DNA of 64,000 bases from Trogon surrucura (Eukaryota; Chordata; Aves; Trogoniformes; Trogonidae), in assembly GCA_020746105.1 (NCBI GenBank), contig CM036618.1, positions 111,669,308 to 111,733,307 on the forward strand, in the 5' to 3' direction. Below the pieces are notes generated by a model that did not search any database, was not told where the DNA came from, and worked only from the letters and a program-made list of their open reading frames with translations. Below, piece after piece: positions 11,556 through 25,251 of the stretch; within the stretch, counting starts at the first letter, position 1, and the number at the start of each line of letters is the position of its first letter. The position numbers and the translations under genes are program-made.

Positions 11556-14500
11556 AAAAGTGAAACCAAAACAACCACCTTCTAGAGGGTGTATTGTCCA
11601 CAACTGACATATTCTTCTCAATATGTGCCTAAGATTGCATTATTGAAGGAATATCTACATGCAAATGTCAGGGAAATCTATTGGATCTCTGTGTTAGTCT
11701 CTAAAATGTTTGGAAGAAGCAATTTACAATTCTTAATCTTCCTATAAACTGGGAAATTAAATATGTAGCCAAATTTGGGTTTATAATTTTTTTTTTACCT
11801 GTTGAGGATACTAAAATTTAACAGCAAGAGGTTTTTCTCACATTTAAAACAAATTAATATGTTTTCAAGTTACTAGGTATATGATGAATATACTCTATGA
11901 AAGAATCCTACAGCAACAGAAAGACTTCAGCTTTTGAGGGCTCCAAGTAATCTGCTGTTTAAAATGATGAGCAGACAGATGTGCTTATGGCCTATTACTA
12001 TCTGCTAGAAATTTCTTTTTTAAACAAACAATTCACAATATCTCTTATATTGAAAGAAAGTTAAAGGAACTATTATGTAGACTAAAAACATTAAAAGAAC
12101 TTTGTTTTAAGACTGAGTTCTGAATATATAAGAAGCTCAAAATTTTCACAGACATACCATTACACAAAAATACTACTTGAGCTTCATCATGTTAATTCAC
12201 TTTCACATCGCTAGCAAGTCAACCAAAACTGTATTTTAAAATAAGGTCTTCTATGAGAATCACCAACAGGAGCAATATGCCTTCTCCTGGTGCATTTAGT
12301 ATTTCGTTTGGCACCTCAGAGTTGCCTTCAGCCACCATCACTAACCAGATCAAAAGTGTCCAAATGATCAGAAAGCTCTTTCATTTCTCTTTCTACATAT
12401 GCTGACTTCATTTGTAAATATTTAATGAGTTTTTACATATCCTGCCCAATGAATCATGAAAAAACGGACCCCAAAATAACCCTGTATGCTCCTTCTCTTA
12501 TTTTTTGGGCTATATAATGCCACTACTTACACAAAAGCAATAAGAACTTAATTAACAGTCTTTAGTAGCATCTTTGCAAACTTTTAACAAGTTCAAAAAA
12601 AAATAAAAATCACTATTCCAAAGCAATTGAAAATGGATTTAGATTTGACAAGAAAGAACACAGTGGTTTTCTTTCTGCCTTTTTCATTATTAAAAACTAA
12701 AAGTTATTAATTATTTGGAAGATCTTAAGAAATTTTTTCTTCTGAGTGAGGGCAAAAGTAGCAGAATTTCTCATTTAGTGAGCAAAAGAATATTGCTAAT
12801 TTAAATTGGTTTGGTTTTAATAATTTGTATTGAATTCTAACATCTAATAAGCTTAAGTAAAAACTCAGATTGCCTGTCTCCAAATATTAAATTGACTAAC
12901 AATCACTACAGTGAGTAACAAAAATTGTTTTAAATTTTCTTTTATGAATACAATTAACAGAGAAAACTAAGGACAACACACAAATATTTAAGTGATGAGC
13001 ACATCACAGAGCCTTCTTGATTTGAGGTAAGAACAAACACTCTTTGGAAAGAAGAATCAGCTATAGACTGGAAAGAGGCACAGAAAGTGTGCAATTTTGA
13101 ATGGAGGCAAACAAAATACTATTAGTAATTATTTGTATAAGAACAGTGACTCCTCCCAAGGTCATGGCCACAACCTTCTGTATTTTACAGAGAAAAATAC
13201 CAGTAGGTGTTTACACAGGCCTGCAACCACCAGCACATGTATTGTAAAAAAACATCGAAGGGCAAACCCAGAGCAGTTGCACTTAATCATGAGCTGATTA
13301 TTTGACAATTCATATAAAACTCTCAAATGGCTTCCTAACATATATAAATCCATGATGGTTATGATAATGCTCTTATAACATTAAGGCTGTGATAAACATT
13401 CCTAGAAACGGTTGGATCTATTACTTCAGTTTTTCTTTCCCATTTTTCAATGCTCCCCTCTTCTCTCTTAGTTTTTTCTCCTTCAAAGACTTTTCTTATT
13501 GCACTGTAATTCCTGGTGAGAGGCAAAGGCAGGCTAAGCTGTATGTTGCTCAGTGTTCTCACTAACCAGTGGCCACTAAAAATGCCCAATCACATCTGAA
13601 GATCAGAACAGGCCTTAATAACTTAAATAAAAAAAGAGCTATTTCCATTCTGTGTGCAGCAGAGACAAAAGTAGAGGTGAGGACATGTTAAGAACACAGG
13701 TAAAAGACCAACTGAATTAAAAGTATTTTAAAGTGTTTTATCTCAGAAAAGATATTAAACGCTGGTGAAATCTACAAAAGAATTTCAAATTATTTTATAT
13801 ACTGATATTTTCTAGTTTTTGGGGTTTTTTTTCCTGTCTACCATGCTAGAACTGATTTTACTTGATTTAGGAGTTATTCCAATACTACTGCTTGATGGTG
13901 GACTGGCAAGTGTATTGGCATTATTACACTTTTTAAGGCTTAGATTCATGCTCGCTTCCCAGGATAATAAACAAACAAAAAGAAGTAAAATTATTTTTTG
14001 TAATAGTTTGACAGGATACAGCTGCTTTTATAATCCTTCCTATCCTCCATCAAAATTCAGGAGTTATTTGGTAAAGGGCTCTGTAGATGTATGCAATGGC
14101 CTACGTCTGGAGAATACAGAACCAGGGTCTTGTGTAAACAGCCACCACAGAAGGTAATTTCTCACACCGAGGTCTCAAAATCTGGGTTTAATCAATTGCA
14201 AACACAAAAGCAGGTAAGCAATTGTTTTGCTAATGAACACAGATAGCTATCAACATAATCAACAACAAGTTATAAAGGCAGCTACCTGAAAGCCAGCGAT
14301 TTTTGAGAAACAAGTGCTGGAGAAACAAATGCCCCAACGTGTTTCAGAGCTCAGTCGTCGTGGCTGCAAAGCGACTTGGTGAAACAAGGCAGCTTACAGA
14401 GGTCGGGACTCTGCAATTCAACAACTTCTTAAACACATAGTAAGAGATCAGTGCCATCTTAAAGCTCTTAAACTTATTCCCACACATCTTTTTCTGTGAT

Positions 14501-17500
14501 TTTTCTAAAGCTTACTTCCATAAGGTGATAAAGGAAGAGACACTTTAAAGAAACTTGATGGATATATTAGGTTTCAAGTAACAACTGTTCAGCTTTCTTA
14601 TATTAAACAGAAGACAGTTCTATCATGTCCTTCTCCTCCTCCTCTTTACAATAAACACCAAAACTTGACTTTAACAGAGTTTAATTATGTTTTAACATAC
14701 TATCAGTAAGCTACATCAAAATAAGGCTTTCAAGACCTACTCAATACCAACTTTATTTTTAAAGTGAGACTTTTTAGAAACAGTAAGATTTCTTAGCCTG
14801 ACTGTATTTTTAAAACATTTATTACTGTACACTGACTTATCTTCAAGTTTGAATGTATAAAAAAAGGCATGTCTAAATTTAACTTTGAAGGACCATTTTA
14901 GACATGTATTGTAAAAACATAAAAGATTTCTAACTATCACAAAGTCTCATTGCCAAATCTCAGAAAACCCAAGAAAACTTCTGCAAGCCGCAAATTAATC
15001 AGTACTATATATGTTAAGCATTCATTTTTTTGAAGACTACTAGCTTTTTTCATTAATTCTGTATTACCTCCTGATTTTTATTTTTTCAGAAACCATAAGT
15101 CTTTGAAACTGCTTGATAAGGAGGCCTCCCTACTGAGATTATCAGTGGTCTTTTTATAGAACCCTGCAGTAACACTGTAAAAGCAAAAGAAGATTAGCAG
15201 AGTATAAAAATAATTGGACTCTAGTGCTGTATTGACATTTTAGAGGAAAGATTTGCTGTCACGTCTGGGCCAAGTTATCTGCTGGTAAATTCCACTGAAG
15301 ACAGCACATTTGCACCACTGATACTTTATCCTGTTCTTTATGCAATAACTATGCCCAAGAAGGTGACAGACTTAGACTGTCACAGATAATTTGCCATATT
15401 TGCATCATTACACACACTTAACATAAAACTTAAGATCTCATTTTTCAGGAAATAAGTATGGAGAAAAAGATACAGAAAGAAAGTAACTCTATGAGAAATA
15501 TTGACTCATCTTAAAAACATTAGATATTAACAAGTAATTTCACTTCTTAAAGAACTTGTCTAAACTAACTGCCCAACATACTTCTGTATTTATCTTTATT
15601 GCATAGGAGCTTGGTATTATTTATAGCCTCATGCCCCATGGATATGAAGAAAACACGACAAAAGTAATCATTCACAGAACACTTACACAAAAACACAACC
15701 GAAAAACTAATACGTCTTACAAAGGATAATCAAAAGAGAAGGTGAGATGCTCTACTGAAAAGCAGAGTGCATAACTTTCAGATTTGCCTCTCTTTCAAGA
15801 ATCTAACCTGCATGCAGGGTGTAAAATTTCTCTACCTGTCAAGACAGAGAGACTTGGTTCTCCACAGCTGCTGGGTACTCCACTAAGCTATTGGCTGGAG
15901 AGGGCAGGGGAAGAGGCAGTGGAGTCTGTACCCTGGCACCAAATGTTTTGGCAATGGACATCTTTTCTCTGCAAACTCCCATCTCTGAACCAAGGAGGGG
16001 AAAAAACCCATACAGGACTGAAGCCACTGTCAACAACAGCAGGAACCACAGGCTGGTTCCTCCTGCGCTGCTTGAAGATGACTGTTGGTCCCACGCTAAA
16101 CTCCACAGGAGTCAAGAGCAAGGAGCATAATTGGACTGACTATTCAAACACAAAAAAACACAGTGTAGGAAAAATGCTATGTTAACTCTAGGTATAATAC
16201 ACCCTTTCCACTCCCCTCAGAAGAAATAAGATTCATTTTTGTTCGTCCCTGTAGCATAAAATAACTGCAAAATTGCTTCAAATCATAATCTGAACACAAA
16301 TGCTCTCACTAGCCGCCTCCCCTTTTTTTCCTCCCTTCCATCCACGCCTCTGGGGTCCCTACTGCTCCCGTGTTTAGACATAAAGCCCCAGAGGCCAATT
16401 AGGTCTTACACTTACTACATTAGGAGAATGTCATGGTGCAGTAGCCAGAATGACAGGATTACTATGGATTCATAAAAACGTTTGTACCATGAGTTCTATA
16501 AGTTAATAATTCAATCTTCTACAACCTAATGTTTTCTTTGGATTGTCGAATACAGTTCTGCTTTTCTAAAGTCCCTCTCCATTTTATAGCACCCTGAGAA
16601 AATGAGTAAAACCTTTATGTACAATAAAAAAGACATCTGATTGAGAGCATATTATTAGACTTTCAAAGCAACTCTGGATACCTTCAAATTAATTAAAATT
16701 GAAGAGTTCTTCACAAAATATGCTAGCATTCATCACTGAAACATCAGGTCAGTTATTACGTTTATAGAATTATTTAAATCTTCTGAACTTCCAGAGAAGA
16801 AAGAGAATTACTGCATCTGTCAATCAGAAAAACATTCTGTAATTGTTATCCGTATTTTTCCCTAAGGCACCAGATGCACTACGAGTTTTGATGGCAATCT
16901 ATAGAGCATTCAGTTTTGTTTCTAGTAGAAGGCTGTGTTTAAAGTATATTAGAATCCCACCCCTTGTAATATTATACCTCAGTATTGAAAAGAAACAATA
17001 GTACAGTTGTAAAAGGTATGTCCATCATTAAAATTCTGCTTAATTATCATTACACAAGAAATCTGCAGACTAGCTGTCTACTCTTTCTTAATTCTCTTCT
17101 ACTTGTGTACATTTTCATTAGATTCCTAAATCGAAATTGAGAGGTGAAACACAATTTAACTCCAGGATAATTTAATTATTTTATTATTCAAGCATTGTTT
17201 GTTTGCACATTAGTCTGTGGCTATGGAGACAATATGCATGCTGAAGTATTTCCATTTCATAAGCAAAAGCAGGCAGTGTTCACCAATCTGCTAGCCACAA
17301 AATCAGAACTGTTTGATGTATCCAAGGGCAGCTCATAAAGCTCTTGTTTTGTTAGGCTATGTCCCTCTCAGCTATTTTGCTACTCCCCCAAGACAGAATA
17401 AACAAGCAACTTCTGCAAGCTTCCATAAAAGAAACTCTGGTTGATTTAGGCAACTTGATTTCAATTATTTTTCCCTTCACCTTCCACTGTTTGAGTCTAT

Positions 17501-18776
17501 TTGTGGAACTTCAAGCACAGCTGAACAACAGCCTGTACTGGCTCCTCAGAATACTGTAACACAAACAGCAGATAACTTCATTCATTCTGTTGTTGTGTTG
17601 TTTGGTTGGTTGGATTTTTTGTCAAGCAGATGCCTATCATAGTAAATGACCCACTAAACTAAATCCATCTACCCCTGTAATAGCAAATAACTGTTTCAGA
17701 AGAAAAACTAGTGCTAAAGGTTCTGTTGAAACTCAGAATTTTACCCCAGATCTCCAAAGCGAGTTGGAGAGAAGTGGAATCTTGATCCATTTCTAATGAT
17801 GCAATACCCAGCATCTAGATACATTTTCCCTACAAGTGCTAGGACAAGATAATTTTGGGTTTGTTCAAGTTTCATAAAAAGACATTAAATCATCCTCTCA
17901 AAGTAATAATTTTTTATGTCTGGCATTACGTTTGGAAAAGCACGCTTTCATTCCCTTAATATCCTAGCAGGTTTGTAAAGTACCACCCCTGCACATCACC
18001 CAACCTACTAGATATCCCACCCTCACTCATTTCAGTGCAGCACTTCAGATACTTTTCTTATAGTCAGAGCTGACCAGAGACAACGGTGTCTTAAGTGGGC
18101 AGATGCAAGATAATTCTGCCTTTTGGTTCCTATACACCTAGAGCTTTCTCTCATTAAATGAGCTGTAACTTGAGTAGTGACCCAATTCTGCTGTATCTTT
18201 TATTGTTACAACAAAACCAATTATGAAGAGCTCCCAACAAAGCTAAATCTTCTTCACATTTTTCTTAAAACACTCTGCTCATTTTTGACACACTTAAATT
18301 TAATTCAGTCTCTGCAGACCTCCCAGCGCCTTGAATATACACAGATGAATGCAGAAAGATTAAACATTTTCTTACTGTGACCTACAACAATGTGCTGAAA
18401 CTTTAATTATTATGTTAATTCAAGCATTGGGCCCAGTGGATTTATTGTATCCCAGAAGCTAATACAATCTACTCTGAAGTGAAATGTGGGCATTAGCTGC
18501 ATCTAAGTATTTTGTCTACAAACATTCAGGCAGACTTAACAGCTATGCAATAATAAAATATTCTTAAAATCTAATCCTAACTTTGGAGCTTTTTCCTCAA
18601 GTGGCTCAGTAGCTCCTCAGAAAAATTCTGAAAATATAGTTGCTTTTAAGAACAAAACTTGTCTCTTGGACAAACATTATCATTCCAAATTCCCGCCTTT
18701 TGAAGCAAGACTGGTATTTATTAAAGACCTTTTTTTTACACTTATCAATACTCCATATCTTATGCAGATACATGTT
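11556..18776. other. Long unique AT-rich intron
   Basis: No gene or named repeat recognised over 7 kb. It includes a GC-richer patch at about 15840-16140, homeobox-like TAAT clusters, and two unique stretches at 17160-17345 and 18395-18560 that could be conserved elements. Open frames at 13819-14157 (112 codons) and 15784-16185 (133 codons) are not recognised. Confidence 0.55.
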
Positions 18777-19140
18777 CACAGAATCACAGAATCACAGAAT
18801 GTTAAAGGTTGGAAGGGACCTCAAAGATCATCTAGTCCAACCCCCCTGCCAGAGCAGGATCACCTACACTAGAGCGCACAGGAACGCGTCCAGGCGGGTT
18901 TTGAATGTCTCAAGAGATGGAGATTCCACAACCTCCCTAGGCAGCCTGTTCCAGTGCTCAGTCACCCTCACAGTGAAAAAGTTTTTCCTCATATTTTTCT
19001 GGAACCTCCTGTGTTCCAGCTTCCACCCATTGCCCCTTGTCCTGTCAGTGGATGCCGCTGAAAAGAGCCTGGCTCCATCCTCCTGACATTCCCCCTTGAC
19101 ATATTTATAAACATTGATGAGGTCACCCCTCAGCCTCCTC
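18777..19140 (-). mobile_element. CR1 LINE 3' end, minus strand
   Basis: Opens with three rounds of TCACAGAA then GGTTGGAAGGGACCTCAAAG. On the minus strand it encodes [20 protein letters not shown] and onward to the end of ORF2 with no break over about 95 codons. The end at CAGCCTCCTC is abrupt, a 5' truncation. Very close in sequence to the copies at 8621, 20802 and 46564, so they belong to one young subfamily. Confidence 0.93.
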
Positions 19141-20801
19141 CATGTTATTATAGGATGAAATTTGGGGAACAAAAGAATAAAATAAAAACATCAGGTTTGT
19201 TTTTTTTTCCACTCCAGGACAGGACTGGGTACTTCACACACTATAATTAGGAGTGAGAATAAGAATATCCAAGCCTAAATATCATGTATTTGGAATAAAG
19301 ATGATTTATTATTAAAGAGAAGAAATTTCCCAAGTTTCCCAAGTCTTGATGGTTTAAAGGACCAGCACAGGAAGAAATACCAGTCACTGAAAATAGAGGT
19401 TTGACCTTCTTCCTGATAGACAGTGTAAGTGTTTCTGATGAGCTCTCTTGCCTCAAATTGTTAGCCTGTTTTGGTATTGTTCATCTACAGAAAATGCTGA
19501 CTAATTTTTTTTTTAAATTTTCCCCAGGCTCAGTCAATAATTTCCTTATTTTCCTTTAGCAACATGACTGACAAAAATGAGACTCAAACGTTAGATAGTT
19601 TAGAAGAGAAAAAAGTGAAGAATCTTGATGGGGTGAACTTGTCGGACATTGGTAAAACCAGTGGAACTTTGCTGACTACACAAATGGGTTTTTTTAAGCA
19701 ATGGAGCTGGAGGTGGCTTATATAGTCTTTCTTCTCCTTGGTTTGCTACATCAGAGTATTTTCCATTAAAGTATCACAAAAGTACCTGTGTTGTAATTAG
19801 GAGCAATGTGACTTTCATCAAGAGAAAATTAGAAAAGTGTTTAATATAACAAAGGCAAGCAGGAATTAATGTGAGCCAGAGATTTTGTCCTGTGCTCATT
19901 TTTTATTACACGTTTTAATTGCTTACTATCATATTGCCTTGATAACTATCACAAAGCCAATTCCATAATTACCAGATATAAATCTTTATGTTCTGAAGAG
20001 GAAAAAGTTACAAATATTTTCTGAAGTTGATGTAAATAAATTGGTCTAAAAGCTTTCAAGCTGAGAAAAAAATTAAGACCATGGATAGCTAAACTATGTC
20101 TTGTATTATTTCTAAGCAACTTGGTCACAAGAATATTTGTTTCCTGCATTACTTTTAGTATTTCCCCAACAGCAAGACCCCATTCAAAGGATTCTTACAC
20201 ATTTCCCATCTACTCAAATCTTATTCTTAGCAGTCTCTCCAGGAGAGAAGCAGCAAATCCCTCACATGAATATAAGCAGCTTATTAAAACACAGCTCTAA
20301 TACAAAACTGGTTTATTATTTTAATTTTTCTTTAAATTCTTCAAGATATGAACTGAATCACACTACAAGGACAATATTTGTAATTTACAGAACCTTTACG
20401 TTTAATTTATTATATGATTCTAACATAATTCCATTTGTATATATTTGAATACACATACATAAAAATATAAATACACAATTATATATAGTTTCTAAACACA
20501 GAAGGTTTTCTCAATGTATTTTAATCAAATCAGTTAGTTTTCCTCCCTTTACATCTTTTTTTAGATACCTAAATAAAAATCTAAAGCATTTAAAAATATC
20601 CATTTTAGAATATACAGGCTCATCATGTATAACTTATTTAAAATCCTATGATTGTTTTTAGTTTTTGCTCAAAAACAGAAACAATTTTTCTGTTCTAGAT
20701 AGTGAAAAAAAAATGGATACTTTTGAACTCTCTTCAGCTGTGGAAAAGTTACCATGGTAACTGAAAAGTCACTAAGTACTTGCTGCCAAAGGGCTTTACA
20801 G
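19141..20801. other. Unique AT-rich intron
   Basis: No gene or repeat recognised. TA-rich around 20430-20500. Confidence 0.55.
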
Positions 20802-21312
20802 TATCACAGAACTTTAGGGGCTGGAAGGGACCTCGAAAGATCATCTAGTCCAACCCCCCTGCCAGAGCAGGATCACCTACAGTCGGTCACACAGAAACCC
20901 GTCCAGGCAAGTTTTGAATGTCTCCAGAGAAGGAGACTCCACAACCTCCCTGGGCAGCCTGTGCCAGTGCTCTGTCACCCTCACAGTGAAAAAGTTTTTC
21001 CTCATATTTTTGTGGAACCTCCTATGTTCCAGCTTGCACCCATTGCCCCTTGTCCTGTCAGTGGACGCCGCTGAAAAGAGCCTGGCTCCGTCCTCCTGAC
21101 ATTCTCCCTTGACATATTTATAAACATTAATGAGGTCACCCCTCAGCCTCCTCTTCTCCAAGCTAAAGAGACCCAGCTCCTTCAGCCTTTCCTCGTAAGG
21201 GAGATGTTCCACTCCCTTCATCATCTCTGTGGCTCTGTGCTGGACTCTCTCAAGCAGTTCCCTGTCTTTCTTGAACTGAGGGGCCCAGAACTGGACACAA
21301 TATACAAGGTAC
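20802..21312 (-). mobile_element. CR1 LINE 3' end, minus strand, longest of the minus copies
   Basis: Starts TATCACAGAACTTTAGGGGC and runs through the whole C-terminal ORF2 segment, then on to the minus-strand equivalent of the CCAGTTCTGGGCCCCTCAG region. A frame of 115 codons ([20 protein letters not shown] through [10 protein letters not shown]) is intact. The 5' truncation is at about 21312, inside ORF2. Confidence 0.93.
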
Positions 21313-23537
21313 AGTCAGTAAGAGGTATTGGAAAGTCTTTTATGGTTACTGTAAATTCACAGAACTAGCAAATTCAGTGTTGATTATTATAAACAAAGGT
21401 TAAAATATATGTCTTGATTACTTTTGCAATAAGGTGCGCCACATAGAGGCTCATTAAGTAAAGGTCAGTTACTCCAAGTTACATAAACATAACAGAATAC
21501 TCAAAACCACATTATTGTATGAACCTTGTTATAGTGAATTTTCTCAGTTAAGTATTTAATTATCTAAAAAAGAAAGAGATAACTTAAGGAAAGCATTCAT
21601 TATACCTCAAATTAAGCAAATCGATTTCCCACCCCTGAGTCTTAAAAGTCAATGCATCAAGTTATCAAAAAAAGTTACAATGTTAATGGTACAGGAAAAT
21701 ACAGCCCTGTCCTAAAAATAATAATAAAAAAATGTTGCCATGTATCTTAATATGCAGATTCCATAGATCATAATAGCCACCATTACTTGAGGATTGTAAA
21801 CCATCACTTAATCACGATTCTAAAATTAAAAAAAAGGGCGCTCAAATTAGACTTAATAATTTAATACTTGTCAATCAGTGAGCTAAAATGGCTAAAATAG
21901 AGAAGAATGCAAAATAAATTTAATTCAGTCAAACTACTGTTCAAAAATAAATTAATCATCCTGGCAATAAGAAATAAATTTTGTACCACATATTCACAGA
22001 AAGCTCAGAGTTGATTTTCTCTTCTTAGCCATACATCTTAAAAATGTATTCATAATTTCACCTTGTAAGATATACTATAGTATTAGTAAATTTCTGTATT
22101 AGCTACAATCCACTCCCAAGAATTCTGTTGGACAGTAGAATAACTCACAGACTTTTGAGGCAGACCCCAAACGTTAACTGGCATTGCTAGGGATGTCATA
22201 CTCACAAGGTGTTGTGAAATTCAACACAATTGATAACTTAATGAACTAAGTTCTTCACCCTTCCACTCTACCCAGAGCAGCATTCAAGCAACGGAGATCG
22301 TAAAAAGGAAGAAGGCTGGAATTTGGTGAGACACTTAAATTTACTCTGAAATGTACCTAGGCCTTTAAGTAGCAAAGAAGGCATAACAGCTTTACTTGGT
22401 CCTCTACTACACATGCTTTTACTCCTGTCTTTCTAGTAGCTGTACATATAGTCCTCAGTCATTATCCAAAAGTCTCACCATAGGATGCCAAAGGCTGCAA
22501 ACTCATTCAGGAAATTTCAATTACAAATAAGTAATTGGATCAGAGAACAAAAATCCCACAATGGCATACTTGTCATCAAGTCCTTCAAAAAAAGCAAAAT
22601 AATAATACAAAGGTGAAAGGATGTTCGTTTTAGCCTATACTTTACAAAATCCTTCATATTTTTCAGTCCTAGTTTCAAGATCTTTAATATTTAAATGCCA
22701 GTTATGTCCGGTGCTGGCAGCCTGTAGCAACATGCAAGCATGATGTCTCACCTAAGCAAAATTCTATGGTTCTATGAAAATGCTTGATCACACTTCAGAA
22801 TTCACTAGTTAGTTACCCTGTGGCACCTGGGTCATGTTTTAAGTATGCATACATCAATGCAGAGTTTGCTTCTGGATGTTAGAGCTGGATTTATCTTCAA
22901 AAACAGGGGCTAAAGCTGCGAAACACTAGCTGCAAGAACATTCCAGTCACAATAGTTGTAGCACGATCCTGCACATACAAATTTTTATATGTTAATAATT
23001 CTGAAGAGGCAAAGTAGAATATGTATCCACTGGTTCCCCGGAAGAACACCATTTGCATGCTCAAGACCTATGTTAATTTAACTAGCATATGAAGGCATGT
23101 TTGGGGAATCTATCAATCCTGAAATAGTTAACCTACTGGGATTTTAGTATTTCTTTTTACATTACATTATACCTAGTTTTTATCAGAGCAGATGGGAACA
23201 GACTGAGGGGGCAGTTACGTGCCACAGCACATGTTGTGGTCCTATTTACTTAATAATCCAGACTTGGGACCCATCTGGACCTCCCGGAGCTACACATTAC
23301 AGTCCATACCCCCAGATTTATTTCCTTCTTACATGTTGTGAGGGAGGATAGGAGATGGTACGTGCCTCATTCTTATCCAGCACGGAGTTACTGCAGGACT
23401 GAATCACCCATGTAGACTTGATCACGGAGAAAGAATTCCAGGTCTCAAAGTCGAGACACGAGGTCTAGAGCTCATCTGTAAAATGTTAGTCATTTGGAGA
23501 CAATATTTTCTGGTATGTTTTACTGCTCTTGTGGGGG

Positions 23538-23648
23538 ATTTTTTTTGTTTGCTGGTTTGTTTTTTTTTTTAATTTGGTTATGGTGTTTGGTACCTCTTCG
23601 GTTTGGTGGGTTTTTGTTGTTGGGGTTGGTTTTGTTTGTTTGTTTCTC
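23538..23648. repeat. T/G-rich low-complexity tract
   Basis: GGTTTGTTTTTTT, GGTTTGGTGGGTTTTTG and GTTGGGGTTGGTTTTGTTTG in a row: the opposite strand of the A/C tracts seen elsewhere in the window. Confidence 0.7.
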
Positions 23649-25230
23649 CCCTCAGCATCCTGAGAGATCCTACACGTAGCAAACGCGCTCAAGAACAGAA
23701 TTCAGACCTGGTAATTTATGCCTAGCACTTTGCATTCCACTTAGATTTGAAAATGATAAGCTGTTTGTCCAATATTTGTCAACATGTTTTTAATTAGTTC
23801 TGAATTTATGACAATTAAAGCTCACAGTTGCTTTTAAAATGAAGTTAACTGAATTTGCCTTAATTCGTTTTCATTGCTCAGCAATGTGTGCATTTTAATT
23901 CACTGTGGAAATACTCCATCCTCTCTGCTTTCTGCAGGGAAGGCAATACATTCAGTGCTATCGTTTTGGTTTTTTTTTGTCTGGGAAACTTATTGACTAG
24001 AAAATAGACTGAAAACAACTCTTGGGAATGCTGGCCATGCTCCACATTTGACTGGCTCCATCTGTGTCTCAGCTGACTTAAAGACCCCAATGCATTCTAG
24101 ATCTTTCTGGGAGGAAAAAAAAAAGTAGAAAAAATACTGCACCATAACACTGATTTTGTACTGCTTGTGTCTGCTGCTGCAGCTTTGCTTTTAAGCAAAT
24201 CACATCCATTATTTATTATTCTACGGCCACACAGAGCACAAAAAAAAAAGTAAAAGCTGTAATTCACTTAAAGGATGAGACACTATACAAAAATAAATTG
24301 GCACTTCTCAAGATTTTTGGGGGACAGGGAGAAGAAGGTTCAAGTATGACTGTCACATTAACGAAGGAATAATTTTGGCAATTTCTTAGAGCCTTAATAA
24401 TAAAGGACAAAACTCTATATATTAGAAGAGGAAGGTTCAATCTCATGCGCCTCTATCTCATTTCTTCTCCCTGGCTTTCATTTTCCAGCAGGAAAGTCAC
24501 TTTCTCTTCACAGGTCCTCCGTGAATTTGTATTGTTCATGCACCATTTCTCGCGCAAATGGCTGTAGACTGATCTATACTTTTATGGGTATCCGCAGACT
24601 ACGTGTCTTAATCTGAAACTGCAGCAGAATTTTATTCCAGTAGAGTGCTTTAAAAAAATTTGAAACAGTAGTTGAAATTAATAATAGGGAGCATAGAAGT
24701 CAAATAACAGACTTACAGTATGACAGCCTGTTTTCTACTTAAGCTAATGTGTAAACTAAAAAACAATAATCATCTACTAAGTCTATTTCCTCTATAGCAG
24801 TTCTATATTCAGTTTGTGTGGAGTATCCTCCCCTTTTTAACTTGCTACATCTTGTATTTTAAAGTAACCATTGCACACAGTAAAAAAAAACACAAAACAA
24901 AACAAAAAAAACCCCAAACAAGAAGAACAACATTCCTAAGAGAATTCAGGTATTATGATTAGCAAAAGTAACACTTCTCTGATAGGCTATTTTATAGTCT
25001 AGCTATTAAAGTAAAAAATATCCTTGCTCTCGTAGCTAATTAAAATTACTAAATAATACAGAAAGCTGAATGAATTCCCCAGAACCCAACTATCTCTCTA
25101 CAAAAACACTACCATAAGTGAATATCTAACAAATCTGGGGGGGGAGGGAAGGGAATCAAATATACATTTGTTTAACTGTAACATCTGTTGCTTATTTTTC
25201 ATAGTGTATGTTCAAGTACGTTAGATACTT

Positions 25231-25251
25231 CCCCCCCCCCCCCCCCCCCCC
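25231..25251. repeat. Mononucleotide run of 21 C
   Basis: Twenty-one consecutive C, unusual in AT-rich intron. A G-rich block (eight G, then AGGG and AAGGG) lies about 87 bases upstream at 25137-25153. Run length may be affected by assembly. Confidence 0.9.

Noticed and set aside
15784..16185. 133-codon open frame as a gene
   Set aside because: No recognised motif; the opposite strand is open too, which fits GC-rich composition and not coding. Kept only as an unexplained patch.
22755..22780. Possible CR1 tail (ATTCTATGGTTCTATGA)
   Set aside because: Only the terminal octamer-like words match; the sequence on either side has no CR1 hallmark.
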